A stretch of DNA of 64,000 nt from Dromiciops gliroides (GCF_019393635.1 NC_057862.1:264258441-264322440); one strand, 5' to 3'; positions 35,101-46,843 are shown, counted from the stretch's first letter. Translations and numbers: made by a program. The notes: generated by a model from the sequence alone, not told the origin.

Positions 35101-35170
35101 GAGATCATGCAAACTATGCTCTTTATAATGTTTTATTAAAGATTTTTGAATAACACTTTTTCCAAAATAT
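32100..35170 (+). repeat. Local duplicated block, copy 1 (ERV-free)
   Basis: This block matches 47475-48252, 58624-59700 and 63402-63960 in the same order and direction, at about 90% by eye. It contains an L1 3' end (32228-33095) and then about 2 kb of unassigned sequence. The two proviruses in the other copy are absent here, so it preserves both empty sites (about 33350 and 34540). Small frames (33359-33583, 33681-33863) are not conserved as proteins. Confidence 0.88.
32228..33095 (+). mobile_element. L1 3' end (ORF2 C-terminus and 3' UTR)
   Basis: Starts in ORF2 (GATACATACTATTAATCAGA), runs through TTTGATCCAGCAATACCACT and ends with AATAAAGATGTTTATTATTT and an A-rich tail. Its duplicate at 47610-47975 has a large internal deletion. 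Confidence 0.8.
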
Positions 35171-35403
35171 TATTTAGCAAGCACAGGGCAATGAAAGGAA
35201 AAAAATACAGGGGGATAAATAAATAAGACTCAGAAGGATTGCAATATACTATGTATTGCATAACCCCAAACAGTGAGACTCTTGAGATGCCCTATTATTT
35301 GTTCAGTAGAGAAAAGTAGATTCCTGAGCATTCTGTAAAATGGTACAGGAGGTAAGAAATTTCAGGCTCTCCAGATTTCCTCAACAACAGATAGAAATTG
35401 CCA
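35171..35403. other. Unassigned AT-rich spacer
   Basis: Between the duplicated block and an L1 5' end. Nothing recognised. Confidence 0.4.
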
Positions 35404-37204
35404 TGAAATGAACATTGTTAGAAATTTATTAATAAAAGGGGGTTTTGAGGTTCTTTGAGACCCAGAGAGCCTGGCCAGACCTTTCTTAGGGCCAGCCCAG
35501 AGTCCGGACAATTTCAAAGGAAATGTGGTTGGACCTTGGACTGTGAATAGGGATTAAAACCATACCTACCTGAAGGCTTTTTCCCCCTCTGAGGGCTCTG
35601 TACTCTGAAATCAGTTGGACCACCCTCAGATTGAAATAATGCTATAGGACAATGTCTGGAGCAGCAAAACCCACAGAAGAATGTGCTGAAATCATCATCT
35701 AACCAAGAACAGCTTGGAAGGTCAGAAGGAGAGAGCTACTGTGCTGAGACAGGAGTGCAGCCCAACCCCACAGTCACCCTGACACAGATCCAGTCCCGGG
35801 ATGGCCTCACCAGAGAAGGAGACCCCCAGAGCCTCTGAATCAGCTGAAGCACCAGGGTCATCTAGAACTAACCTCACAGTCTGGTGAGAGGGCTGAGCCC
35901 TGGGCAGCGGGGAGACTACAGGGGTCTATGCTGGTGCTAAGGCAGAAAATGAGTTTTTCACCCCTGCTGGGAACCAGGAGGTAGGCTTGAGTAGCAGTGG
36001 CCCAGGTTGGGGAGGGGCACAGGCTCGTCAGAGCGGACAACCACAATACACAAAGCTGGTTGATTAGCAAGTTGGTCTGGGGTCATCTACAGGTGAGGGA
36101 ACAGGTCAGGTGAATGAAGAACCTAATCCTCCTTAAATCATACCACCTGGGACTTCTGAAGCTTGGGATATTGCAGCCTGGAAACAGTACCCCAATTTAA
36201 GGAGCTAAAAGTCAAATAAAAGAAAGGCAAGATGAGCAGACAGAGAGAGGTGAGGACCATAGAAAGTTTCTTCAGTGACAAAGAAGATCGAGGTGCACCC
36301 TCAGAGGAAGATGTCAACATCAGGGCCCCTATATCTAAAGCTTCCAAGAAAAATATTAATTGGTCTTAGGCCATAGAGGAGCTCAAAAAGGACTTTGAAG
36401 ATAAAGTGAGAGAGGTAGAGGAAAAAATGGAAAGAGAAATGAGGGTAATGCAGGAAAGACATGAGAAAAAAGTCAACAGCTTGTAAAGTCAAATTAGCCA
36501 AGTGTTTTTCTGATGAAAATAATTGCCTAAGAATTAGGAGTGAACAGATGGAAGCTAGTGTTTTTATGAGAAACCAAGACACAATAAGACAAATCCAAAT
36601 GAATAAAAAAATAGAGAGCAATGTGAAATATCTTCTGGGAAAAACTGCTGACCTGGAAAATAGGTCCAAGAGAGATCATTTGAAAATTATTGGTCTATCT
36701 GAAAACCATGACCAAAATAAGAGCTTAGACATCATCTTCAAAGATATTCTAAGGGAAAATTGCCCTGATATTCAAGAAGCAGAAGCTAAAATAGAAATTT
36801 AAAGAACCCACCAATCACCTCCTGAAAGAGATCCCAAAAGGAAAACTCCTAGGAATATTATAGCCAAATTCCAGAACTCTCAGGTCAAGGAGAAAACATT
36901 GCAAGCTGCCAAAAAGAAAGAATTCAAGTACTGTGGAGCCCCAGTCAGGATAGCACAAGATCTAGCAGCTTCTACATTAAAGGACTGGAGAGCATGGAAT
37001 ATGATATCCCAGAGGGTAAAGAAATTGGGATTACTACCAAGAATCACCTACCCAGCAAAACTCATCATAATCTTTCAGAGGAAAAAATGGGACTTTAACA
37101 AAAAAGAGGACTTTCAGGTATTCGTGATGAAAAGACCTGAACTGAATGGCAAATTTGACTTTCAAATATAAAACCCTAGAGAACCATAAAAAATTGGAGT
37201 TGGG

Positions 37205-37308
37205 GGTCATACAGTGGGTGACTGTCTTGTTTCTGAGGACAGGGTTGGGCTGGAATCCCCCTGGGTCCAGGATGGATGCTTTGTCCACTGTGTCACCTAG
37301 CTGCCCCA
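37205..37308 (-). mobile_element. SINE remnant
   Basis: Only the head half is clear (GTGTCACCTAGCTGCCCC at the right edge); the rest is diverged. Confidence 0.6.
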
Positions 37309-37598
37309 TGATGACATTTTTAGGGTTAAATTGAGGGGTAAGGGGAATGCACTGGGGGAGGGGGAAGGGCAGAGGTGAAATACTACATGAAAGAAACAGG
37401 AAAGGGCTTATGGAGTAGGGGAACAGATTGGGGAGGAGCAGGGCAGTAAATGAATTTTACACTCATCAGAAAAGGCTCAAAGACCTTAAACTCACCAGAG
37501 TTTCCTCAAGGAGGGATTAAGACACACACCCAGCTGGGTGGAGTAATCTATTTAATCTGGGCAGTAAATGAGCCTAACACTCATTAGAATTGGCTCCA

Positions 37599-38444
37599 CA
37601 ATTTGGAATTATGCCCAAAGGGCAATAAAGCTGTGCATACCCTTTGACCCAGCAATTCCACTTTTAGGTCTTTTGCCCAAAGAAATCAAGGAAGGGGGAA
37701 AGGGACCCACATGTACAAAAATATTTATAGCTGCTCTTTACGTGGTAGCAAGGAATTGGAAGTTGAGGGGGTGCCCATCAATTGGGGAATGGCTGGACAA
37801 GTTGTGGTATATGAATACAATGGAATACTATTGTGCTGTAAGAAATGATGAGCAGGAAGAGTTCAGAGAAACCTGGAGGGTCTTATGTGAGCTGATGATG
37901 AGTGAGATGTGCAGAACCAGAAGAACATTGTACACAGTATCATCAACATTGAGTGTACTAGGGGACCTACTGTGATGGACTATATTCTTCTCACCAATGC
38001 AATGGTACAGAAGAGTTCCAGGGAACTCATGATAGAAGAGGATCTCCAAATCCAAGAAAAAAAAAGAACGAAAGAACTGTGGAGTATAGATGCTGATTGA
38101 ACCATACTATTTCTTTTGTTTTGGGTGCTGTTGTTTTTTTTTTCTATTTTGAGGTTTTGCATCACTGCTCTGATTTTTTCTCTTGTAACAGGATAAATGC
38201 AGAAATAGGATTAATGTCATTATGTGTATATATATATGTGTGTGTATATGTCTATATCTATATCTATATGTATAGAGATATATAGATATAACCTATATCA
38301 GATTACCTGCTGTCTAGGGGAGGGGGGAGGGAGGGGAGGGAGGGAGAAAAATCTGAAATTGTAAAGCTTGTATAAACAAAAGTTGAGAACTATCTTTACA
38401 TGTAACAGAAAAAATAAAATACCTTATACATTAAAAAAAAAAAA
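37599..38444 (+). mobile_element. 5'-truncated L1 with target duplication
   Basis: This recent-looking insertion carries the C-terminal end of ORF2, open from 37599 to the stop at 37975 (AIKLCIPFDPAIPLLG, then FIAALYVVARNWKLRGCPS, then MEYYCAVRNDEQEEF). The 3' UTR includes a TATA/GTGT repeat (38222-38295) and poly-A. A 13-base target duplication AGAATTGGCTCCA (37586 and 38445) bounds it. It is dead because it is only the tail. Confidence 0.92.
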
Positions 38445-38720
38445 AGAATTGGCTCCAAGACCTCAATCTCATCAGAATTGGCTCAAGGAGGGAATAATAT
38501 ACACTCTCAATTGGGTGGAGTAATCTCTCTAACCCTTGAGGAAAATAGGAGTGGAAGGGATTAAAGAGAGAGGGGCAAAAGAAGGAAGGGCAGATTGGGG
38601 GAGGGGACAGACAAAAGCAAATCCCTTTTGAAGAGGGATAGGGTGAAAGAAGATAGATAATAGAGTCAATATCATGGGGAAGGGAATAGGATGGAGGGAA
38701 AGAGTTAGCAATAGTAATCA

Positions 38721-39250
38721 TGAAAAAGAGAAAGGGGGGAAAATTGTGCAAAAAATGTTTATAGCAACTCTTTGTTATGGCTTGGTATTGGGAGTCTAGG
38801 GAAATTCCATCCATTGAGTAATGATGGAAGACATGGTGATATATGATTGTGGTGGAATGGTATTGTGCTGTGGGAAATGACAAATAGGATGATCCTAGAA
38901 AAACCTGGAAAGACTCATGAACTGATGTATAGTGAGGTGAGTGGAACTGGGAGGGCATTGTGCATAGTGACAGCAGTATTGTTCAATGAACAATTGTGAA
39001 TGACTTGACTACTCTCAGTAATACAATGATCCAAGACAATCCCAAGGGACGAATGACGAAGCTTACTATCCACCCCCATAGAAAGAACTGATAAAAAGAG
39101 CACTTGTGGATTGTACATATATAACCTGGTTGCTGTCTTGTGGAGGGGGGAGGAAAGTGAGGGAGGGAGAAAAATTTGGAGCTCTAAATCTTATGAAAAT
39201 GAATGTTGAAAACTACCCTTACATGTAACTGGAAAAAAAAATAAATGTTT
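38721..39250 (+). mobile_element. L1 3' end
   Basis: ORF2 end (GCAACTCTTTGTTATGGCTT), then AATGATCCAAGACAATCCCA, and a poly-A end at 39245. Confidence 0.75.
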
Positions 39251-39262
39251 GTTGTAAATATT

Positions 39263-39263
<1 letters not shown>

Positions 39264-39325
<62 letters not shown>
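39264..39325. repeat. (AG)n microsatellite, 62 bases
   Basis: An uninterrupted AG dinucleotide run directly after an L1 poly-A tail. Confidence 0.95.
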
Positions 39326-39328
<3 letters not shown>

Positions 39329-39329
39329 G

Positions 39330-41400
39330 GAATAGTTTATCTGTCAGATTTATGGGCAGAGGAAAAATTTAGGACCAAGGAAGATATAGAGAAGTAAAAC
39401 AGAATGTAAAATAGATAATTTTGATTATATGAAATTAAAAAGCTTTTGCACAAACAAAACTAATGTAATCAAGATTACAAGGGAAGCAGAAAACTGGACA
39501 AGAGTTTTTGAAACAAATATCTCTGATAAAGGCATCATTTTTCAAATATATAGAGAAATGAGTCAAATTTATAAAAATATAAGTCATTTCCCAAATGAAA
39601 AATGGTCAAAGGATATGAACAGTCAGTTTTCAGATAAAGAAATCAAAGTTATCTATAATTCTATGAAAAAATTATCTAGATCACTATTGATAAGAGAAAT
39701 GTGAGGTATCACCTCACACCTATCAGTGTGGGAAATATAACAAAAATGGAAAATATTGGAAGTACTAGGGGATGCTAATCCACTGTTGGTAGAGTTGTGG
39801 AAAGATGCAACCATTATGGAGAGCACTTTGGAACTATGCCCAAAGGGCTGTAGAATTGTGCATACCCTTTGATCCAGCAATACCACTGCTGGGTTTATAT
39901 CCCAAAGACATCCCCCAAAAGAGAAAAAGACCTATTTGAACAGAAATATTGCTTTTAAAAAATAAAAGTATTTTATTATTTTCCAGTTACATGGGGTGAT
40001 AGTTTTCAACATTTGTTTATATAAGATTTCCAATTTCCAATTTTTCTCCTTCCCTGCCTTCCTTCCTCCCCTCCCCTAGATAGCAAGTAATCTGATATAT
40101 ATGTTTAATGTTATTTGATATATATATATATATAATAACATTAAACATATTTCTGCATTAGTCATGTTATAAGAGAAGAATCAAAGCAAAAAGGAAAAAA
40201 CCTCAAAAAAGAAAAACAACAGCACCAAGAACCAAAGAAATAGTATGGTCCAATCAGCATCCATATTCCACAGTTCTTTTTTTTTTTCTTTTTTTCTGGA
40301 TTTGGAGAGCCTTTTCTATCAAGAGTGCTTTGGAACTTTCTTGTACTGTTGGATTGGTGAGAAGAATCTAGTCTATCATAGTTGATCAATACATAATGTT
40401 GATGATACTGTGTATAATGTTCTTCTGGTTCTGCTCATCTCACTCATCATCAGTTCATGCAAGTCCTTCCAGGTTTCTCTGAACTCTTCCTGCTCATTGT
40501 TTTTTTTACAGCACAATAGAATTCCATTACATTCATGTACCACAACTTGTTTGGCCATTCCCCACTTGATGGACATCCCCTCAGTTTCCAATTCCTTGCC
40601 ACCACAAAAAGAGCAGCTATAAATATTTTTGTATATGTGGGTCCTTTTCCCTTTTTTATGATCTCTTTGGGGAAAAGACCCAAAAGTGGTATTGCTGGGT
40701 CAAAGGGTATGCACAGCTTTATAGCCCTTTGGGCATAATTCCAGATTGCTCTCCAGAATGGTTGGATAAGTTCACAGCTCCACCAACAATGCATTAGTGT
40801 TCCAATTTTCCCACAGCTTCTCTAACATTTATTATTTCAGAAATATTTCTAGCAGCTCTTTTTGTGGTGACTAAGAACTGGAAATCAAAGGAATGCCCAT
40901 CAATTGGAGAATGGCTAAACAAACTGTGGTATAGGATGGTGATGGAATATTATTGTGCTATAAGAAATGACAAGCAGGATGACTTCAGAAAGGACTGGAA
41001 ACACATTTATGAAATGATGTATAGTGAAGTAAGCAGTATCAAGAGAAAATTGTGCATAGAGACAGTAATATTGTTTGTTGAGAACTGTGAATGATTTGAC
41101 TATTCTGAACAATGCAGTGATCCAAAACAATCCCAAAAGAATAATGATGAAACAAAGTATCCACCTCCAAAGAAAGAACTGATATTAATGGAACAGACTG
41201 AAGCATGCTATTTTTCATTTTCTTTCACTTTTTCTTTTAATCAAGGTTTCTTGTACAAAATGAAAAATATGGTAATGTTTTACATAATCATACATGTATA
41301 ACCCATATCTGATTGCTTGCTCCTTCAGAGATGGGGGAGAGGAGGGAGGAAGGAGGGATAGAAATTGCAATCCAAAAATATAAATAAAAATGTTTATTAC
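39330..41400 (+). mobile_element. L1 ORF2/3' end, split by an inverted L1
   Basis: Parts at 39330-39950 and 40848-41400, once continuous. The frame is broken, the end is AAATAAAAATGTTTATTACA. The inverted insertion between them has a 10-base duplication CAGAAATATT. Confidence 0.85.
39951..40837 (-). mobile_element. Inverted 5'-truncated L1 insertion
   Basis: A minus-strand L1 tail with a partial ORF2 end (frame 40450-40794: AIKLCIPFDPAIPLLGLFPK, WNYAQR) and 3' UTR. The target duplication CAGAAATATT (39941 and 40838) lies in the older plus-strand L1. It contains a 17-base perfect inverted repeat (40099-40115 and 40134-40150). Confidence 0.9.
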
Positions 41401-42660
41401 ATTAAAAAAATTTACATGACTAAATAGAATCAGTGGGCAGAATCAAAACAGAAGAAAAAACATTGGTCATCTCTTGAGAGAAAATGCCAAATAAAACATT
41501 CAGGAATGTTATAGCCACAATGTACAACTTCTGGATGAAGGAAAACATAAAAAAAAAAATCACTAAAAGAAATTCAAATACCAAGGACTCACAAACCAGA
41601 TCACAAATAATTTAGCAGCCACTACTATAAAGGTGTGCAAAACTTGTTTTAATTTGCATTAAAAATCTTTTCTAAATTGCATTTGTGCCAAGGCATTTAC
41701 CAATTGAGAAATGGTCAAAGGATATGAATAGGTAGTTTTCAGATATAGAAATTAAAGCTATCTCTAGTCATATAAAATGTTCTCAATCATTATTAATCAG
41801 AGAAATACAGATTAAAAGTACTCTGAGGTACCACTTTACACACATCAGATTGGCTAATGTGACAAAAAAGTAAAATGATAAATATTTGAGAAGATATGGG
41901 ATAGTTGGAACACTAATACATTGTTGGTGGAGGCATGAACTGATTCAGCCATTCTGGAGAGTAATTTGGGACTATGCCCAAAAGACTATGGGGCTGCACA
42001 ATTTGGCCGAGCAAAGAGATCAAACAAAGGGAAAAGGACCTGCGTGTACAAAAATATTTATAGGTGCTCTTTTTGTTGTGGCAAAGAATTGGAAATTAAG
42101 GAGATGCCCATCAATTGGGTAATGGCTGAAAAAGTTATGGTATATGAATGGAATGGTATACTATTGTCCTATAAGGATTGATGAGTAGGCAGATTTCAGA
42201 AAAACCTGGAACACCGACATGAACCGATGTTGAATGAAGTGAGCAGAACCATGAGAACATGTACACAGTAGTAGCAGCACTGAATGATGATTACCTGTGA
42301 AAGACTTGGCAAAACAATGACCCAAGATAATTCCAAAAGACTCATGATGCAAAATGCTCTCTCCATTCGGAGCAAGAATTATGCAGTCTGAATATAGATT
42401 GAAGCATACTATTTTCACTATTTTGTTGATTTTTTTTCTTCTTTCTCATGGTTTTCAACTTTTGTTCTGATTCTTCTGTCACAACATGATTAATGTGAAA
42501 ATATATTTTACATGATTATTCTGTTTAACCTATATCACATTGCTTGCTGTCTTGTGAGGGAATAGAGGGAAAAAAATTTGGAAATCAAAATTGTACAAAA
42601 ATGAATGTTCAAAAACTTTACATGTAATTGTAGAGTTAACACAAAATACAAAACAAAAAA
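41401..42660 (+). mobile_element. L1 fragments (ORF1 scrap, then ORF2 end and 3' UTR)
   Basis: 41420-41650 resembles the ORF1 C-terminal domain (AATTTAGCAGCCACTACTAT). 41690-42660 is ORF2 C-terminal (HCWWRHELIQPFW, IFIGALFVVAKNWKLRRCPS in frame) and 3' UTR. Confidence 0.75.
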
Positions 42661-43748
42661 CAAAAAAAGGTGCATGTGTGATACCTACGCTCAATTATAA
42701 CTTTCAGAGTAATTTTAATCAGGTCTATTCTTCTAAAATATTTAATTACCAAGGTTAAATGGATAGTATATTAGAAACCTATATTTTTCTTGGAGAACTT
42801 CTGTGATCAGTGTCCTTAACAAATATTAAACTATCTATAAGTTCAATCAATCAGTCAATCAATTATTGCCCATTTATTAAGTACCTATAATATGTCCAGA
42901 GCTTTGGATATAAAGGCAAAAATGAAACAATCCCTATTTTCAAATTGCTTATATTCTTTTGTGTGAAAAAATATATATGTGTATACAGAGTATATAAAAT
43001 ATATATGTGTATATATAAAAATATGTATATGTGTATACAGAGTATATAAAAATAAATGGAAGGTAACTCTGGGAGAGAGGACAATAGCAAATAGAAGGAA
43101 AGAGGAAAAGTTTTATGTAAAGGATGGAACTTGAGATGAACTTTGAAGGAATCAAAGAATGAAAAGAAGCATGGATTTAGAGGAATAGTGTTCCAGGGAT
43201 AGTGGGCAGACAATGTAAGGGCATGGAAACCAGAGAATGAGTGTCATTTGGAAGGAATAGAAGGAAGGTTAGTTTAACTGCACTGTTGAGTTGAATGAGA
43301 AGGTTAGAATATCATAAAGTTGCAAAGATAAGTTGGGACTAGTTTAAGAAAAAAATTTAACAAGAAAGATTAAAGCTCAATATTAGATCTTAGAGCTGAA
43401 TTGCATTTATCAGAATTCCTTAAGTTATGAACATCATCAGAAATCCTTTGCAGTGACAGAAAATGATGATATACAAATGGTGTCAAGCTGACCCAGATTG
43501 CTTATTTGAGATATGTGGATCATTTTCCTCTCTAAAGATGTTTGGGGATAATGGGACAGCTAAACAGACACTCTTATCTGCAGAGAACTGCCATCCTCAA
43601 GTTAATTGGGGGTTTATGACTTGCCAACAAGCACTTTTTGTCTTCCAGAGCCATCCTGTCTTGCCTCCCCCAAATATCTGTGGTGTCTAAGAAAATATTC
43701 TTATCTGTTGAAATCTCCTAATTAATATCTTTGTCAAAATGTTTGCTT
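42661..43748. other. Old repeat and unassigned sequence
   Basis: 42850-43340 has the pattern of a common old marsupial repeat (AATCAATTATTGCCCATTTA, then TAAAGGATGGAACTTGAGAT), with AT-rich direct repeats at about 42965-43050. 43440-43690 has an open + frame (75 aa) that I do not recognise. Confidence 0.45.
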
Positions 43749-43919
43749 TGGGACAGCTAGGTGGCACAGTGGATAGAGCACCAACCCTGGATTCAGGAGG
43801 ACCTGAGTTCAAATCCGGCCTCAGACACTTAACACTTGCTAGCTGTGTGACCCTGGGCAAGTCACTTAACCCCAATTGCCTCACAAAAAAAACAAACAAA
43901 AACAAAACAAAACAAAACA
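43749..43919 (+). mobile_element. tRNA-derived SINE with CAAAA-rich tail
   Basis: A full SINE with a tail of AAAAC units; target duplication AAAATGTTTGCTTT (left at about 43736, right at about 43921). Confidence 0.92.
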
Positions 43920-44370
43920 AAAAATGTTTGCTTTCAAATTTGAACTATAAAACTGATTTGTGTTGTGTTAACTGGACTAAAAAAATCCTGTAAACCCAGG
44001 AGCCAGGGAGTTAATCAATTCAGATCTGGCCATTCCAAGGACTATACAAACTTCCCTTCCAACTGCTTCAATACTCTTCCAAACCTCATTGGAATCTCTT
44101 TAGAGAAATTTCCCATAGGTGTTTCTCTTTATAACTGTGATTCATTTTGCTTTTGTTTTTGTGGGAAATAGGTTTCAGTTTAACAGAGGGAACAATAATA
44201 AGTTGGAGTTTATTAAGTATGTTAGTACTAGGAACAGATATAAGTTTGGCAGGAAAGATGAATGGAAAAGTGTAAAACCTGCAGTGACCAGAGTGAAACG
44301 GTCAGAAAACAGATTACAATTGGTTGAGAAGTGCCTTAAAGAAGGTATAAAGTATTTGCTTTTCCTATGA
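43920..44370 (+). other. Unassigned sequence with an 83-aa frame
   Basis: The frame 44119-44370 (basic, KFGRKDEWKSVKPAVTRVKR) has no family I recognise and no visible start context. It ends where the V upstream unit begins. Confidence 0.25.
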
Positions 44371-45700
44371 GTTAGAGAAAGGGAAAAGATTTGGAAAGAT
44401 AGCTTGAAGACAGTGTCAGTGAGGCTTTTTAATCTTGCGAGGCCAAGATATATTTTGTAGGAACAGAGATTTAATTGTATAGCATTATGTATTTTGAATT
44501 ATTCTTTTCCCTGTAGCAATAACAGGACAATTCAAATGTAAGACATGTATGGGGGACAAAAGAAGACAAACTAACCTAGCTCAGGCTTTATCATATACAA
44601 AATTCAACAATCTCAAAGGCTGCCTAGAGAAAAATTTATATTTTTGTCAGCATTCTGATGGTCTGATGAGAACCACCTTTTCCTAATGAATAAAGAATGA
44701 ACATAAAGAGAATACAAACCAGAAAACCTTTCTCTTGACCTTATAGTGTACAGTAGGTGGCAGCAGACTTGGTTTCTCTGGGAAGGAGATCCATACAGCT
44801 TGAGGCTCACTGTATATACTCCAGAAGAAATGCACATTGCCCAGAGGATATTGTGTCACTGTCTTATCATGTACAACAAGTCTTTCTGAGACACAAAATA
44901 TGGGGCTTTTTAGAGGATCCAGGAGATTCGGTGGGTTTTATTGTGTCCTCTACATTTTGTGACTCAATTCCTCCACCTCAAAGAAAGATATGGTATGCCT
45001 GTAATTATGGGTATTCTGGTAAGTTTTTAACAACATCCAGGAGGAAAAATGTATACATGATACACTTTTAACGTTTATCAACCTCATTAATGTTTTCTTA
45101 ATACCTTTATTAAGTCTAAACAATTAAAAAACCACTTCTATAACTCAAGCCCTGATTTTCAGTTTCTGCTGATTTCTGAAGTATAAGTACTCACACTGAA
45201 AACTTAACAATCACCTCCCTCATGCTAACAGAGCATATCTTGGATATAAGGGACCATGAATGGAATTGGGGGTTAATAATCCACATGAAATCCAATTCCA
45301 AAGACAATGTGCAAAAAATAGCCCTATAATCAAGCAGAGGAGTAGGCTCAGAAATTCCCTCTCCCCTACCCCCCCCCAAAGATCCCTGAAGTAGATTCAA
45401 TCTCTACTGATCAAAAATGACAAAGCCTTTAAGTCTAATTTCTTAATTATAATGTCACTGGGATAAGCTGGGGAAATATCAGGAACAGAAAAAAGCCTAA
45501 TGAGCATTCTTGTGGTATGAAGAGTAAATTGGAGTGAAGGAGAAGGATAGACAATAAGTCTTTATCAATGGTATTTGGATTCTGTGTCACTAACCTTGCC
45601 CAGGGTTTTAGAATAAATTCTGGGGGAAACTTCTCTCTGTAGCTCAGAGAGGGGACTCATCACACAGGGAGACTGTTGCTGTTCTTCACACTAAACAGAG
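44370..45700 (+). repeat. IGHV upstream duplication unit, copy near segment 3
   Basis: The left part (44370-44620) matches 19330-19398 plus 20011-20200, with the LTR at 19399-20010 absent. The middle resembles the upstream units of segments 1 and 2. The right part (45540-45700) matches 20210-20360. This copy therefore shows the state before the LTR entered the other unit. Confidence 0.75.
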
Positions 45701-45702
45701 AC

Positions 45703-45710
45703 ATGCAAAT
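45703..45710 (+). promoter_or_regulatory. Octamer and promoter of IGHV segment 3
   Basis: ATGCAAAT is followed by TTGGGCTCCTCCCTCTAGGG and an A-rich TATA-like stretch (GGATAAAAACC, about 45728), the same layout as the other V promoters in this window. Confidence 0.9.
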
Positions 45711-45829
45711 TGGGCTCCTCCCTCTAGGGATAAAAACCAGCACAAAACCTGTGTCTGCAGCTCTGGGAGAGGAGCTTTTCCTTTGTGTGGCCTTTCTCCC
45801 CCAAGGACTGATACTGTAGAGCTTGAACA

Positions 45830-45875
45830 ATGGGTTTTGGACTGAATGGAATTTTCATTCTGACTCTTTTACAAG
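45830..45875 (+). CDS. IGHV segment 3, leader exon (L-PART1)
   Basis: This 46-base exon encodes the signal peptide start MGFGLNGIFILTLLQ, ending in the first base of a split glycine codon before the donor GTAGTT. It is nearly identical to the leader of the pseudogene at 20657, so the two segments are recent duplicates. The ATG lies 127 bases after the octamer at 45703. The next exon begins at 45963. Confidence 0.93.
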
Positions 45876-45962
45876 GTAGTTTTGTCTTTTGTTTGCTTTT
45901 TTTGTCTAAGGAAACACTCTTTGAAGTGATGTATTTGTGATTTAATGATGCTTTGTTTGCAG

Positions 45963-46266
45963 GTGTCCATTGTGAAGTTCAACTGGTAGAGTCTGGGGGT
46001 GATGTGAGACAGCCTGGAGGATCTCTTAGACTTTCCTGCAAAGCTTCTGGATTCACTTTCAGCAACTATCACATGCACTGGGTCCGCCAGGCTCCAGGGA
46101 AGGGGCTGGAGTGGATCTCACTTATTAGTACTGGAGGAAGCACATACTATGCAGACTCTGTGAAAGGCCGATTCACCATCTCCAGGGACAACAGCAACAG
46201 CATACTGCACCTGGAAATGAATTCCCTTAAAGCTGAGGACACAGCCATGTATTACTGTGCAAGAGA
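45963..46266 (+). CDS. IGHV segment 3, V exon (apparently functional heavy-chain variable segment)
   Basis: After a TTTGCAG acceptor the exon finishes the leader (GVHC) and encodes [15 protein letters not shown], then [14 protein letters not shown] (CDR1 of 8), [13 protein letters not shown], a 7-residue CDR2 (ISTGGST), [18 protein letters not shown], and the ending DTAMYYCAR. Both disulphide cysteines, the core tryptophan and the framework 3 acidic-threonine-alanine motif are present. No stop or frameshift is seen. It is clan III and looks fully usable. Its flanks match the pseudogene unit at 20030-21290 over about 2 kb, including promoter and intron. Confidence 0.96.
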
Positions 46267-46305
46267 CACAGTGAGAGAAAGGAGCATGAAACCAGACATA
46301 AACCA
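46267..46305 (+). other. Recombination signal of IGHV segment 3
   Basis: The consensus heptamer CACAGTG touches the V exon. The best nonamer, ACATAAACC at 46296, matches eight of nine consensus bases and sits after a 22-base spacer. This is the best-preserved signal of the three. Confidence 0.88.
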
Positions 46306-46439
46306 TGTGGAAAATGACTAAGAGAGGGAACTCAAGAACACTGAACACAAGGAGACAACTTATAATAACAGGTGAAGAATGAAGCTACAACACCCTTCAA
46401 GGTCTGTTGTTTCTTCCCAATTCTCAGTGAATTCTCAGA

Positions 46440-46843
46440 TCCCATCCATCCATCCCTCTTTCTCTCATGTATGTATGTATGTATGTATGCATGTATGCAT
46501 GTATCTCTCTAATCTCCTTTGTGTACCTGAGAATCTATCCTGTTTCTAATGTCCATAGGCACAGAGAGATGTGTTCTTTTAATGGTTTACATGGTCACTA
46601 ATTTTTCTGAAGTTGTCAAACATGAGGCAAATCAGGAATTATTAACATTTATTATGCATATCCTATAGCATTTTTATACATACTGTGCATGTGGGAAACA
46701 TACCTGCTGGTAGGTACCTCTTCTCTGTCTCTGCCTCTGTCTCTCTATATTATAAATATACATACATATATATCTATATCCATATATATCTCACACACAT
46801 ACATGCACACACACATATGGAAAGGTATATATATTCTTTTTTT
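46440..46843. repeat. 3' flank of IGHV segment 3 with TATG/ATAC repeats
   Basis: TATG units at 46466-46505, and mixed TATA/CACA repeats at 46740-46830. The same microsatellite follows the pseudogene at about 21290. No gene. Confidence 0.7.

Larger units (their letters stand above)
35404..38720 (+). mobile_element. L1 with 5' UTR and ORF1, interrupted by a younger L1
   Basis: The 5' UTR runs from about 35404. ORF1 starts at 36232 (MSRQREVRTIESFFSDKEDR). The coiled coil (AIEELKKDFEDKVREVEEK), RRM-like region (DHLKIIGLSE, about 36675) and C-terminal domain (AAKKKEFKYCGAPVRIAQDL, about 36902) are visible, broken by stops and frameshifts; it ends at 37171. An inter-ORF stretch (37320-37598, 38458-38720) follows, split by the L1 at 37599-38444. 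ORF2 is lacking. Confidence 0.85.

Noticed and set aside
38431-38958. Minus-strand frame of 175 aa
   Set aside because: Antisense to L1 inter-ORF and ORF2-end sequence, with a SINE-like C/T-rich composition and no domain.
42960-43050. Direct repeats that might suggest a CRISPR-like array
   Set aside because: AT-rich simple repeat in an animal genome with no regular spacers.
46300-46440. A D or J segment close behind IGHV segment 3
   Set aside because: No 12-base-spacer signal, no WG-G J motif and no splice donor were found.
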